Assembly (NCBI GenBank): GCA_034770075.1
Contig: CM068379.1
Coordinates: 20,335,506-20,399,505, forward strand
DNA from: Aralia elata
Taxonomy: Eukaryota > Streptophyta > Magnoliopsida > Apiales > Araliaceae
Direction of reading: 5' to 3'
Length of the DNA stretch: 64,000 bases
This document shows, in pieces, positions 48,685-58,425 of this stretch; within the stretch, counting starts at the first letter, position 1; each line of letters opens with the position of its first letter. The position numbers were made by a program, and so were the translations under genes. The notes below the pieces were generated by a model, which saw only the letters and a list, made by a program, of their open reading frames with translations, searched no databases and was not told the origin of the DNA.

Positions 48685-48980
48685 TCGCCGGGGCGAGAGA
48701 TTTGTGCTGAAGTTCTCGCCGGGGCGAGACAGTTCTCGCCGGGGCGAGACAGTTCTCGCCGGGGCGAGACAGTTCTCGCCGGGGCGAGACAGTTCTCGCC
48801 GGGGCGAGACAGTTCTCGCCGGGGCGAGAAATTTGTACTGAAGTTCTCGCCGGGGCGAGAATGGACAGAGAGATCTTGGCCGGGGCGGCTTCAGATCAGG
48901 CCGGGGCGAAGATGGACAAAGAGGTTCTCATCGGGGCGAGAATTTTGGCCTTGAATTTCTCGCCGGGGCGAGAACTCTGC
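48685..48980. repeat. Expanded 20-bp hairpin minisatellite in E5 5' LTR
   Basis: A head-to-tail run of the 20-bp unit agttctcgccggggcgagac at ~48712-48830 (about six units), plus flanking variant copies. Each unit holds a 7-bp perfect stem with a 2-base loop. Confidence 0.95.
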
Positions 48981-49250
48981 AATTTGGAAATTTTCGACTT
49001 CTCTGGTTTCCATCGTTCTAAACCCTGGCGTGTTTGCTTGTATCATCAGAACTAAATGCAAAGCCTTAGAACCCTGCTCCTCGAACTCTACACTTGATCT
49101 ATCCTCGCTCCAAATGCCTTGTATCAACCCATTAAGACCTTCCTTGAACCGTTTAGCCCGAGCTCTTGTCACAGGACCATCCGGCATACACATAGGATCC
49201 ACTCTATGGTTGACATTCGTTCCAGAACCAAGGATGCCCTCATCACTTTT

Positions 49251-49745
49251 GCCCCTCGTCTTCATTAGTTTTAACTACGTCCAAGAAGCATTAGTAGGAG
49301 TTTTGCAAGTCCACAAACACTGACCTTTTAATATATGGGCACGACACCACTTGACCCATAATGAATCATTCTTACTAGCTACATTCCATAGATGTTTCAT
49401 CATAACAACTTTTCATTCTTAATAATAACATTATTAATCCTCAGGCCACCTTCGGCCATTAGTTGACAAACATCCTCCTAACTAACCTTAGTAGTGGTTC
49501 TTTATAAATCAGGACCAGACTATAAAAATGTCCTCAATAAAGAATTTATTGATCTAAACACTGCCTTAGGAAGCACAATCTTCCAGCAAAAGAAAGAAAT
49601 TTAGAAGTCCAGTGTTTAATTCTCCTTGTAATATTCTCAATTAACTGCTTGCAATCAATAAAAGAGAGTCTACTAGAAATTAGAGGCAAACCCAAATATT
49701 TAACAGGTAACACACCTCTTGACATCCCCATTTGATCAACCAAAG
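49251..49745 (-). pseudogene. LINE RT fragment inside E4 3' LTR (right part)
   Basis: Minus-strand GVLPVKYLGLPLISSRLSF and HWTSKFLSFAGRLCFLRQ (49546-49743), the C-terminal thumb/connection motif of plant LINE RT. It continues leftward to 41539 after removing E5. Confidence 0.85.
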
Positions 49746-51413
49746 AATAAGTTTAATTAACTTATATACTACATGTTCATATATAATAAATTTCAACTCA
49801 TGAATTTATTTCATCATTTACACCAAATTCTTCATTTAGGCATTTTTACAAATACTTTGAATGCATGTTTATAAAACTCATGTTTTTCACGATTTGAAAC
49901 ATAAAAATTCAATCTCCACACTTTAATTCCATCCTTATATCATCGGAACCCTTCATGGTTCTATAATTTTAATCCTCCCACAACCAATTACAGAAATAAC
50001 AGTAAGTAATTACTAAATTCCGTGAATTAGCTAAGGAAGTAATCATACATTTTCAATAAAACTTTAACTAATGCAATTTAGCTTCTTCTTGTTGCAATAA
50101 CTTCTAAATTTCTCCCAATTCACATGTTTAGTTCCAATTTCTTCTTGTATGCTTGATAATTTCAATAGAAATTGAAGAATTTTAGAATTTGGTTTTGGAA
50201 CAAAGGAGATGATTTTTCTTTCTTTTTTCTTTTTGGAACGGACGAAAAAGCAACAAGGTACCATTTTTTTTCTTTTGGGACGAAATAGAAGGGTGCACTA
50301 TGAATTGGAAAAGGAGCAGGGGAGGTATGCTAACAAATAATCACCTGTTATTGATATTGTTTAACTCCAGCTCATGCTTTATTAACTTGCCTAGTGTCCT
50401 TGTAATGTTTAATTGAACAACACCTCATGCTTCCATTAACTACTCAACATGCTTACTTATAATATGCTCCAGCATTTTTTTTATACCAACATACATACAT
50501 ATTACCTTTTACATATTGTAATTATAAAATTGTCATTATATATACCATTATATGGATTATCAATACATAATTTTGGTAACTTATACATTCATATTTACGT
50601 ATAAAACCATCCACTAATTATGGAATTAATTCATAACAAAGTTAACACATTTAGTGCAACGAACCATTATTTAAAATAAGAACTCATTTCATTTATACAA
50701 TTAATATTGTATACTTAAATTAAATTTGCTCCTTCCTTCCATAAATTGTTTTAAACAATTTATTTAAAACATTAAATATATTAACTGAATATATTTAACC
50801 ATAAATTAAATATTAATTTAATTTACTCATTTGCCACCATTCTTTATTTATTATATATTGGTCCCTCATTCTCATATTTTTAATTCAATCCCATTTGGCA
50901 TAATATTATTTATTAGGCCACTATAAATGTTACACTTAATTATTGTAACAAAATTCCAATTTCTCATTTAATTTATATTCATTGGCATAATATAATATAT
51001 ATATTTAGTCATTACATAAATATATTACATCATATGTAATATATTAAAATAATAAGTTTAATTAACACCCTCATTCTTATTAAAATAAATACGTACATTA
51101 ATTCACCAGTTTAATTAAGTGAATTAATTACCTCGCTTATGAAATTTAATTCATAATAAATCAGTTGCCATACAAGGAAAATAATTAAATTATATTATTT
51201 CATATTTATAATTTAAATTTAATCTCGATTAATTAATATTAATTAATTAATTCCCTTTACCGCCAACTTTCATTTCACAATTAACTCAAGTTAACTAATT
51301 CAATAGTTAAATCCACTATTAAATTTTACTTTTCAATAAATATATGTATTTCATACTTATATGTACATTTTAAATCTACCACATAAATCACATAAATATA
51401 TATATAGAGTTAA
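49746..51413 (-). other. Rest of E4 3' LTR, no gene
   Basis: AT-rich LTR sequence matching 56655-58290; no domain-bearing ORF. Confidence 0.8.
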
Positions 51414-51771
51414 GATCAGGTCCGGACTCCCGGACCTGATAAAATCCGGACCCGGAAATTTTATTTTATTTTATTTTTTTTTGCAAAACAGTTAATAAAA
51501 AATATATAATGATTTTTGGTATTGAAAAAAATTATTAAAACAGTGTTTTGGGTTTGATTTGGATACATATAAGAAACAGTGTTATACAGTCGGTACAACA
51601 CTGTTTCTTATATGTATCCAAATCAAACCCAAAACACTGTTTTAATAATTTTTTTCAATACCAAAAATCATTATATATTTTTTATTAACTGTTTTGCAAA
51701 AAAAAAATAAAATAAAATAAAAAATTTGCCAGGTCCGGATTTTGGTCAGGTCCGGGAGTCCGGACCTGATC
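51414..51771. mobile_element. Foldback/MITE-like element, ~358 bp
   Basis: Near-perfect inverted repeat with ~170-base arms around a 13-base loop (51584-51596). It is absent from the matching place in the other E4 LTR, so it inserted after E4. Its termini gatcaggtccgg / ccggacctgatc are themselves palindromic. It sits in an AT microsatellite, so a TA-type target duplication cannot be resolved. No coding capacity. Confidence 0.9.
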
Positions 51772-51877
51772 CGCTGGGTATATATATATATGCATTCAAA
51801 CATGACACTTCACATAATAAGAATTTGATTTATTAAATTCTTATTTTAATAATTTTTAAGAAATTCGGGTCATCACA

Positions 51878-51915
51878 TTCTTCCACTCTTATAAGGATTC
51901 CGTCCCCGGAATCAT
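51878..51915 (-). other. E4 polypurine tract and adjacent hairpin
   Basis: Element strand aagagtggaagaa directly before tgtgatgacc; the upstream ttccggggacggaa hairpin matches E1 and E2. Confidence 0.8.
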
Positions 51916-54170
51916 AACCACCGAAACATCCTTACTCGGTTTACGTCTATCCTCTTCTAAAATTTTTATGGTTTGAATCCCTTCAACATATCGCTTTAAT
52001 ATAGGTTTTATTTTATAATCTTTATTTTGAACTCGATTATATTTCGAGTATTACTTATTCTTTAATCCGACAACTTCCTTCTTCTAAGGATCATCATAAG
52101 CCTCAGTCGTCATAATAGTTCAATATCATCGTTTACTAAACTCATAAATATTCAGAATATCACACTCAACCCTTTTTCTAAGAATTTCGTCCTCGAAATT
52201 TCAACTTACTAATCTTTTATACTTTCCTCCTCTAAACACAACTACTTCTTTTTTGGGGAAAATCATCCTTTCCGAATTCAGTTTTCAGAATCTTCAGCAA
52301 TTGTTCAATAATTGTGAAGCAGTATAAATAATTAAGAATTAAAAAAATTATTTTTGTTATTATGCTGAGGAGTCGTAGAGACTTGAACCTTGTCCTAGGT
52401 TAACAGATATTTCAACTGTAACCTTTAACAGTCAAAAGACTATGGACAAACCATCATCGTACGCTAGGTGATCAGCCTTTTGTACTTATGTATTGTGCAC
52501 ATACATATTAATGCATAAGTGTAGCTCGGAATTATAGCCTCTGATAGCATGTCCCCTATTGCAGAGTTGGTTCACCTCAGATTTAATACAAAATTTTGTA
52601 CCAGAACAATCTGGTTTGACATAAATTCTCAAAGAACGCTTGAATTTTATAAGCATATTTCATCATTCGTTTAGCCGAATCAAATAGCTTAGACTTGCAT
52701 CAACAATTCGGACATCAATCAAAATATTTTAGTCACCTCAACTGGCATATTTTCTTTAAATAATTCAAAATACGGAAAATCATTTTATGACTAAGTCATA
52801 CTACAACATACCATAGTGGGTTGACGATCCTATGATTACATCCAACACCGGGTTAGATTGCATTGATGACTCCATCGTTTATCATTTTTACACCATGTTC
52901 AAAGATGCATATGGTTATCTAAAATACATTTTGATAATTTGAAATCAATTTGTCTAGCCGAAGCAATTAACATAGATATATGAATAATAGGACTTTTTAA
53001 AACTCAGTGGTTCAATAATCTGACCCAATATTTTTCAAAAATATAAATATCAGCACGATATCAATAAATTTCGAAATCTAGCATAGCTAGTTTGGAGTAT
53101 CTATTTTTCTCCATTAACTTCAACTTCCTCCATTGTCCCCCTATTTAGCAATTCTATCTATCTCTAGCACCATCAATGCTCACTACACTAAAAATTCTTA
53201 ATTCTACAACCTCTATACCCCAGTATAGTTCATCAAACTTACCACACATTATGAGTTCAAGAACTTGTCACAATAATACGAGTTTAGGAACTGGTCCTAG
53301 CAATACGTAGTCCAAGAACAAATCAGGGACGGTCCATACGCTTAGGGGCTCAAAACATACATATGATTATGAGTCGCAAACTTACCATAAGCATGAGTTT
53401 CAAGAACTCGCACCTGATCTTAATATTCTCTAACTATCAAATATAAATATGAGAAAGGAATCACCTTCTCACCATATGTATATCGATAGGGAGATACCAA
53501 CATTTCAACGATTATCAATGTGATAAACTAAGTGGTCGTTAAACCACGCACAAAACCCATGCCCATACAAAGGTTTGTACAACTCAGCTATCATATGAGT
53601 CCTTAATTGAAATCCCACAAAATTCTAGTTTTCTTTTTGCTTAATACAAATTTTTTTTAATCCGTATTTCAACATTTACAACTCTCCTTGAGTTTACCTC
53701 GTACTATTTCTAGTACATTCTCTTTATAGCATCAGGCTATAACTGTTCAATCATTAACAGATTATCTGTCATTCTACACTTTAATCCGATCACGTCGTGA
53801 TCTTATTATACAATCGTTTCATATTACGATCCTCTTATTCTTCTCTTTGATCATGTTATATTATGATTTCATTTATGCTTCCCAACTTATATTCATCATT
53901 ATCTCTTTGCATTCCTATAATTTGAGTCAGGTGTTCCCTGATCCTCGTCTTTTTATAACTCTTCTAGATTCTTCTTTGAATCTTCTTGTTAATACTTTAA
54001 TTCTTACTTCATGAATTTCCTAAATTCATTTACATTTTAACTTCTTTGTGAAGTTTCTAAATTCATTTCGAATTACTTAAACTTTTATTCAAGTTTATTC
54101 TTCGTTATTTTCATCTTCCTTCACTATGGTTATAGTCTAAGGTATCCTTGCCTAAGGTTTATAACATACA

Positions 54171-54353
54171 GCTCTGATACCAACTTTAACTCACATCCAA
54201 CACTAAGGATAACACCTTATAGTGGTCCTTATCAGTTTGCCACCATATTTACGGCGTCCCCTACAGAAAGTCTGGCTTCAGTGCATCCCACCTCACGGGT
54301 GTCATCAGCGAGAGGCTCAGGGTTCTTCGGATGGTTATGGCTCTGAAACCAAC
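54171..54353 (-). other. Doubled primer binding site of E4
   Basis: The outer motif at 54171-54184 (element strand gttggtatcagagc) is a perfect iMet site but lies 170 bases from the LTR. The inner motif at 54339-54353 (gttggtttcagagcc) abuts the LTR and has one mismatch. Both are present in the extra fragment at 40132-40318. Confidence 0.8.
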
Positions 54354-54535
54354 TGTAACATCCCCAAAATCAGGCCTAGTTTCAATCTCGATATTGTGCG
54401 TTATAATACAATCTCATTCTAACTCTTCATCACCAGTCAATATAATTGATAAAAATGTGTATAAATTTAAAACTTTTTATAACTTTCTTTCATTTTCTGA
54501 ATCGCAACCTTTACAATTCGTCTTATCTCAACAAT

Positions 54536-54548
<13 letters not shown>

Positions 54549-54578
<30 letters not shown>
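54549..54578. repeat. (AT)n microsatellite in E4 5' LTR
   Basis: About 15 AT units, preceded by a short AC run. Confidence 0.95.
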
Positions 54579-54581
<3 letters not shown>

Positions 54582-55624
54582 GATTCATTTCAAAAGATTA
54601 CATATGAGTATACCAAACCCAAATTTCCATACTTATTCTTTTATTCAATATTTTCAAGTTTAATACAACTTCATTCATATTCAATACAATATTTATAAAT
54701 AATCAAAATTCGTAATCTAACTTTAAACATCTCTTGTATACATTTATAATATCTGATCCAGTCAGAACTTATAACATACAACTCATCTAGTATAGTGAAA
54801 ACTTTACTAACTTATCCATATTAAGTTTTTAGTATTAATACAAAAAAAAACATCTAATGTCTTGTAATTTCATCACTATCTTCTTTTCTTAGAATCCCGC
54901 ATCTTCTAAAATTCTTCTCAACTACAAAAGTATATTTTACAAGAATGAGCGCGACAGCTCAGCAAATCTAATAGTATACACATTTCATGTTTCACGTATC
55001 ATACATACTTGCATTCCTTTCATGAGTGCTATTTTTCATACTATGCATTTATACATGCATCCTACGTCTCATAATATGCATCTCTATATGCATCATAAAT
55101 TTCATATAATGCATCATAAATTTCATGCTATGTAGTTAATACATACTTCTTATTTTTCATACTTCGAATTCAATCACGTAACATTTAATACATGTTTAAC
55201 ACGTATCATATTCATTAAATTCAGCAATACATTTTAGCACATTTCTCAAATAGTAACAAGTTTAAAATAAGTTTCACATAAGATTGAAAGAAACTTGCCT
55301 GGTGATTAGCTAGCATTGCTCATGCTTACGTACGTCGTTCATACATCCAAGTAGAACTTTACTCATTAGTTAAACTTTTCCGTACTTTACGCTTTGCCGT
55401 ATATCCTTTTCGATGAAACATATATCACTTATATCCGATCTTGCTTACTTGTAACATTATTGTCCCTCGTAATACTTATGTAATAAAGAGAGTTATTACA
55501 TAACGTGTTTTCATGAATTTTAACCAAAACTCAAAATTTCAAAGCTTAATATCTTCAACGCTTTATACAAGTTGTTCCCTTTGCAATACAATCAGTTGTA
55601 ACGACTTAATATACATTAAATAAA

Positions 55625-56650
55625 GAAAACGATAACATTTGCATTCTATATGTAAGAAATAAGTGATTTAAATCCTCTTCACCATCTTGACATAAAAGCA
55701 CACCTATTATGTTCCAAGACTTCCCATTTCACTAACTTGTCCTTTATGTTAAGTCTACCTTTGAAAGCTAACCAGAAGATAAATGCATGTTTGAGATGTG
55801 TTGCTTGAACCAAACAATTTTATGCCACCCTATTGTAAGTTTTATTTTTTCTCCTTAATAGTTTTTCAGGTAGATTTAATAGAATAATCCCCATTTCCAT
55901 TTGGTATCCATGGAAACAAACACCCTCCGAGCTTCATCTACAATTACTTGTAGATCAGTGATATTTGTTTCAGGCCATACCTAATTTCCACCAAAGATCA
56001 CATCTTTCACTTTTGACGATTCAGTTAGGCTAGTATATCTTAATATTCTTGTACCATATCTTAACAAAAGAGAACTATAAGGATGCTAATTATCATGACA
56101 TGGAAAAGAATCACATTCATTACCAATGATATACTTTATTAGTTTCTAAGCTTTGCCCCTCGACTTCATTAGTTTTAACCACGTCCAAGAAGCATTAATA
56201 GGAGTTCTGCAAGTCCACAAACACTGACCCTTTAATATATGGGCATGGCACCACTTGACCCACAATGATCTTTCTTACTAGCTACATTCCATAGATGTTT
56301 CATCATAACAACTTTTCATTTCTAATAATAACATTTTTAATCCTCAGGCCACCTTCGGCCATTAGTTGACAAACATCCTCCAAACTAACCTTAGCAGTGG
56401 TTCTTTATAAATCAGGACAAGACTATAAAAATGTCCTCAATAAAGAATTTATTGATCTAAACACTGCCTTAGGAAGCACAATCTTCCAGCAAAAGAAAGA
56501 AATTTAGAAGTTCAGTGTTTAATTCTCCTTGTAATATTCTCAATTAACTGCTTGCAATCAATAAAAGAGAGTCTACTAGAAATTAGAGGCACACCCAAAT
56601 ATTTAACAGGTAACACACTTCTTGACATACCCATTTGATCAGCCAAAGAA
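55625..56650 (-). pseudogene. LINE RT 3' fragment inside E4 5' LTR
   Basis: Nucleotide-level copy of 41560-42088 plus 49251-49745, uninterrupted by E5. The same LINE motifs can be read with frameshifts and stops (for example the zinc-binding HLF region near 55680 and the LPVKYLG region near 56610). Edges are approximate. Confidence 0.8.
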
Positions 56651-58297
56651 TAAGTTTAATTAACTTATATACTATATGTTCATATATAATACATTTCAAC
56701 TCATGAATTTATTTCATAATTTAAACCAAATTCTTCATTTAGGCATTTTTACAAATACCTTGAATGCATGTTTATAAAACTCATGTTTTTCACGATTTGA
56801 AACATAAAAATTCAATCCCCACACTTCAATTCCATCCTTATATCATCGAAACCCTTCATGGTTCTATAATTTCAATCCTCCCACAACCAATTATAGTAAT
56901 AAGTAATTACTAAATTCCATGAATTAGCTAAGGATGTAATCATACCTTTTCAATAAAATTTTAACCAATGCAATCTTAGCTTCTTCTTGCTGCAATAGCT
57001 TCTAAATTTCTCCCAATTCACATGTTTAGTTCCAATTTCTTCTTATATGCTTGATAATTTCAATAGAAATTGAAGAAGTTTAGAATTTGGTTTTGGAACA
57101 AAGGAGATGATTTTTCTTTCTTTCTTTCTTTTTTCTTTTTGGAACGGACGGAAAAGCAGCAAGGTACTATTTCTTTTCTTTAGGGACGAAATAAAAGGGT
57201 GCACTATGAATTAGAAAAGGAGCAGGGGAGGTATGCTAACAAATAATCACCTGCTATTGATATTGCTTAACTCCAGCTCATGCTATATTAACTTGCCTAG
57301 TGTCCTTGTAATGTTTAATTGAACAACACCTCATGCTTCCATTAATTACTCAATATGCTTACTTATAATATGCTCCAGCATTTTTTTTGTACCAACATAC
57401 ATACATATTACCTTTTACATATTGTAATTATAAATTGTCATTATATATACCATTATATGTATTATCAATATATAATTTTGGTAACTTATATATTCATATT
57501 TTCGTATAAAACCATCCACTAATTATGGAATTAATTCATGATAAAGTTAACACTTTTAGTGCAACGAACCATTATTTAAAATAAGAACTCATTTCATTTA
57601 TACAATTAATACTGTATACTTGAATTAAATTTGCTCCTTCCTTCCATAAATTGTTTTAAACAATTTATTTAAAACATTAAATATATTAACTGAATATATT
57701 TAACCATAAATTAAATATTAATTTAATTTACTCATTTGACACCATTCTTTATTTATTATATATTGGTCCCTCATTCTCATATTTTTAATTCAATCCCATT
57801 TGGCATAATATTATTTATTAGGCCAGTATAAATGGTACATTTAATTATTGTAACAAAATTCTAATTTCTCATTTAATTTATATTCATTGGCATAATATAA
57901 TATATATTTAGCCATTACATAAATATATTACATCATATGTAATACATTAAAATAATAAGTTTAATTAACACCCTCATTCTTATTAAAATAAATACGTACA
58001 TTAATTCACTAGTTTAATTAAGTGAATTAATTACCTTGCTTATGAAATTAAATTCATAATAAATCCATTGCCATACAAGGCATAATAATCAAATTATATT
58101 ATTTCATAATTATAATTTAAATTTAATCTCGATTAATTAATATTAATTAATTAATTCCCTTTACCGCCAACTCTCATTTCCTAATCAACTCAAGTTAACT
58201 AATTCAATAGTTAAATCTACTATTAAATCTTACTTTTCAATAAATATATGTATTTCATACTTATATATACATTTTAAATCTACCACATAAATCACAA

Positions 58298-58300
<3 letters not shown>

Positions 58301-58339
<39 letters not shown>
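58301..58339. repeat. (AT)n microsatellite in E4 5' LTR
   Basis: About 19 TA units; the matching place in the 3' LTR received the foldback element. Confidence 0.95.
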
Positions 58340-58341
<2 letters not shown>

Positions 58342-58425
58342 GTTCAAACACGACACTTCACATAATAAGAATTTGATTTATTAGATTCTTATTTTAATAA
58401 TTTTCGAGAAATTCAGGTCATCACA

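Larger units (their letters stand above)
42089..49245 (-). mobile_element. E5: CRM-like Ty3-gypsy chromovirus, 7157 bp
   Basis: Complete element with LTRs 42089-43139 and 48084-49245, flanked by perfect target duplications ctttt (42084-42088 and 49246-49250), inside the E4 LTR. Minus strand: primer site, gag, protease, RT, RNase H, integrase, polypurine tract. About 19 mismatches in ~1050 aligned LTR bases by eye. RT sequence style and a pol frame that runs through the polypurine tract into the 3' LTR point to CRM, though Reina/Galadriel cannot be excluded. Three in-frame stops and at least one frameshift make it defective. Confidence 0.9.
48084..49245 (-). repeat. E5 5' LTR, 1162 bp
   Basis: tgatagactcc ... 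ccctcatca, matching 42089-43139 with an expanded hairpin repeat array. Confidence 0.94.
40319..51877 (-). repeat. E4 3' LTR, interrupted by E5 and a foldback element
   Basis: 40319-42088 and 49246-51877 align in order with 54354-58425. Removing E5 and the foldback leaves ~4.04 kb. It includes the conserved block (40882-40912) and a LINE fragment. Confidence 0.9.
51878..54353 (-). other. E4 internal region, non-coding
   Basis: 2476 bp, no gag-pol frame. It shares blocks with E2's interior: a second LTR-end/polypurine-like block at 52155-52200, ataccatagtgggttgacga near 52810, and the tgagttcaagaactt repeats near 53250-53420. It ends with two primer-site-like motifs. Confidence 0.85.
40319..58425 (-). 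mobile_element. E4: non-coding LTR retrotransposon with ~4.07-kb LTRs
   Basis: 5' LTR 54354-58425, interior 51878-54353, 3' LTR 40319-51877 (enlarged by E5 and a foldback element). Ends tgtaac...catcaca. No gag-pol in the 2476-bp interior, which is related to E2's. No target duplication can be tested, because internal-type sequence adjoins the left end and a related interior adjoins the right end. Non-autonomous. Confidence 0.88.
54354..58425 (-). repeat. E4 5' LTR, 4072 bp
   Basis: tgtaacatcccc ... aggtcatcaca; matches the split 3' LTR throughout. Contains the conserved block at 54939-54969, the LINE fragment and AT microsatellites. Confidence 0.92.

Noticed and set aside
48685..48980. CRISPR-like regular repeat array
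   Set aside because: Units are head-to-tail without unique spacers, inside a plant LTR; it is a minisatellite. The same applies to 17083-17437.
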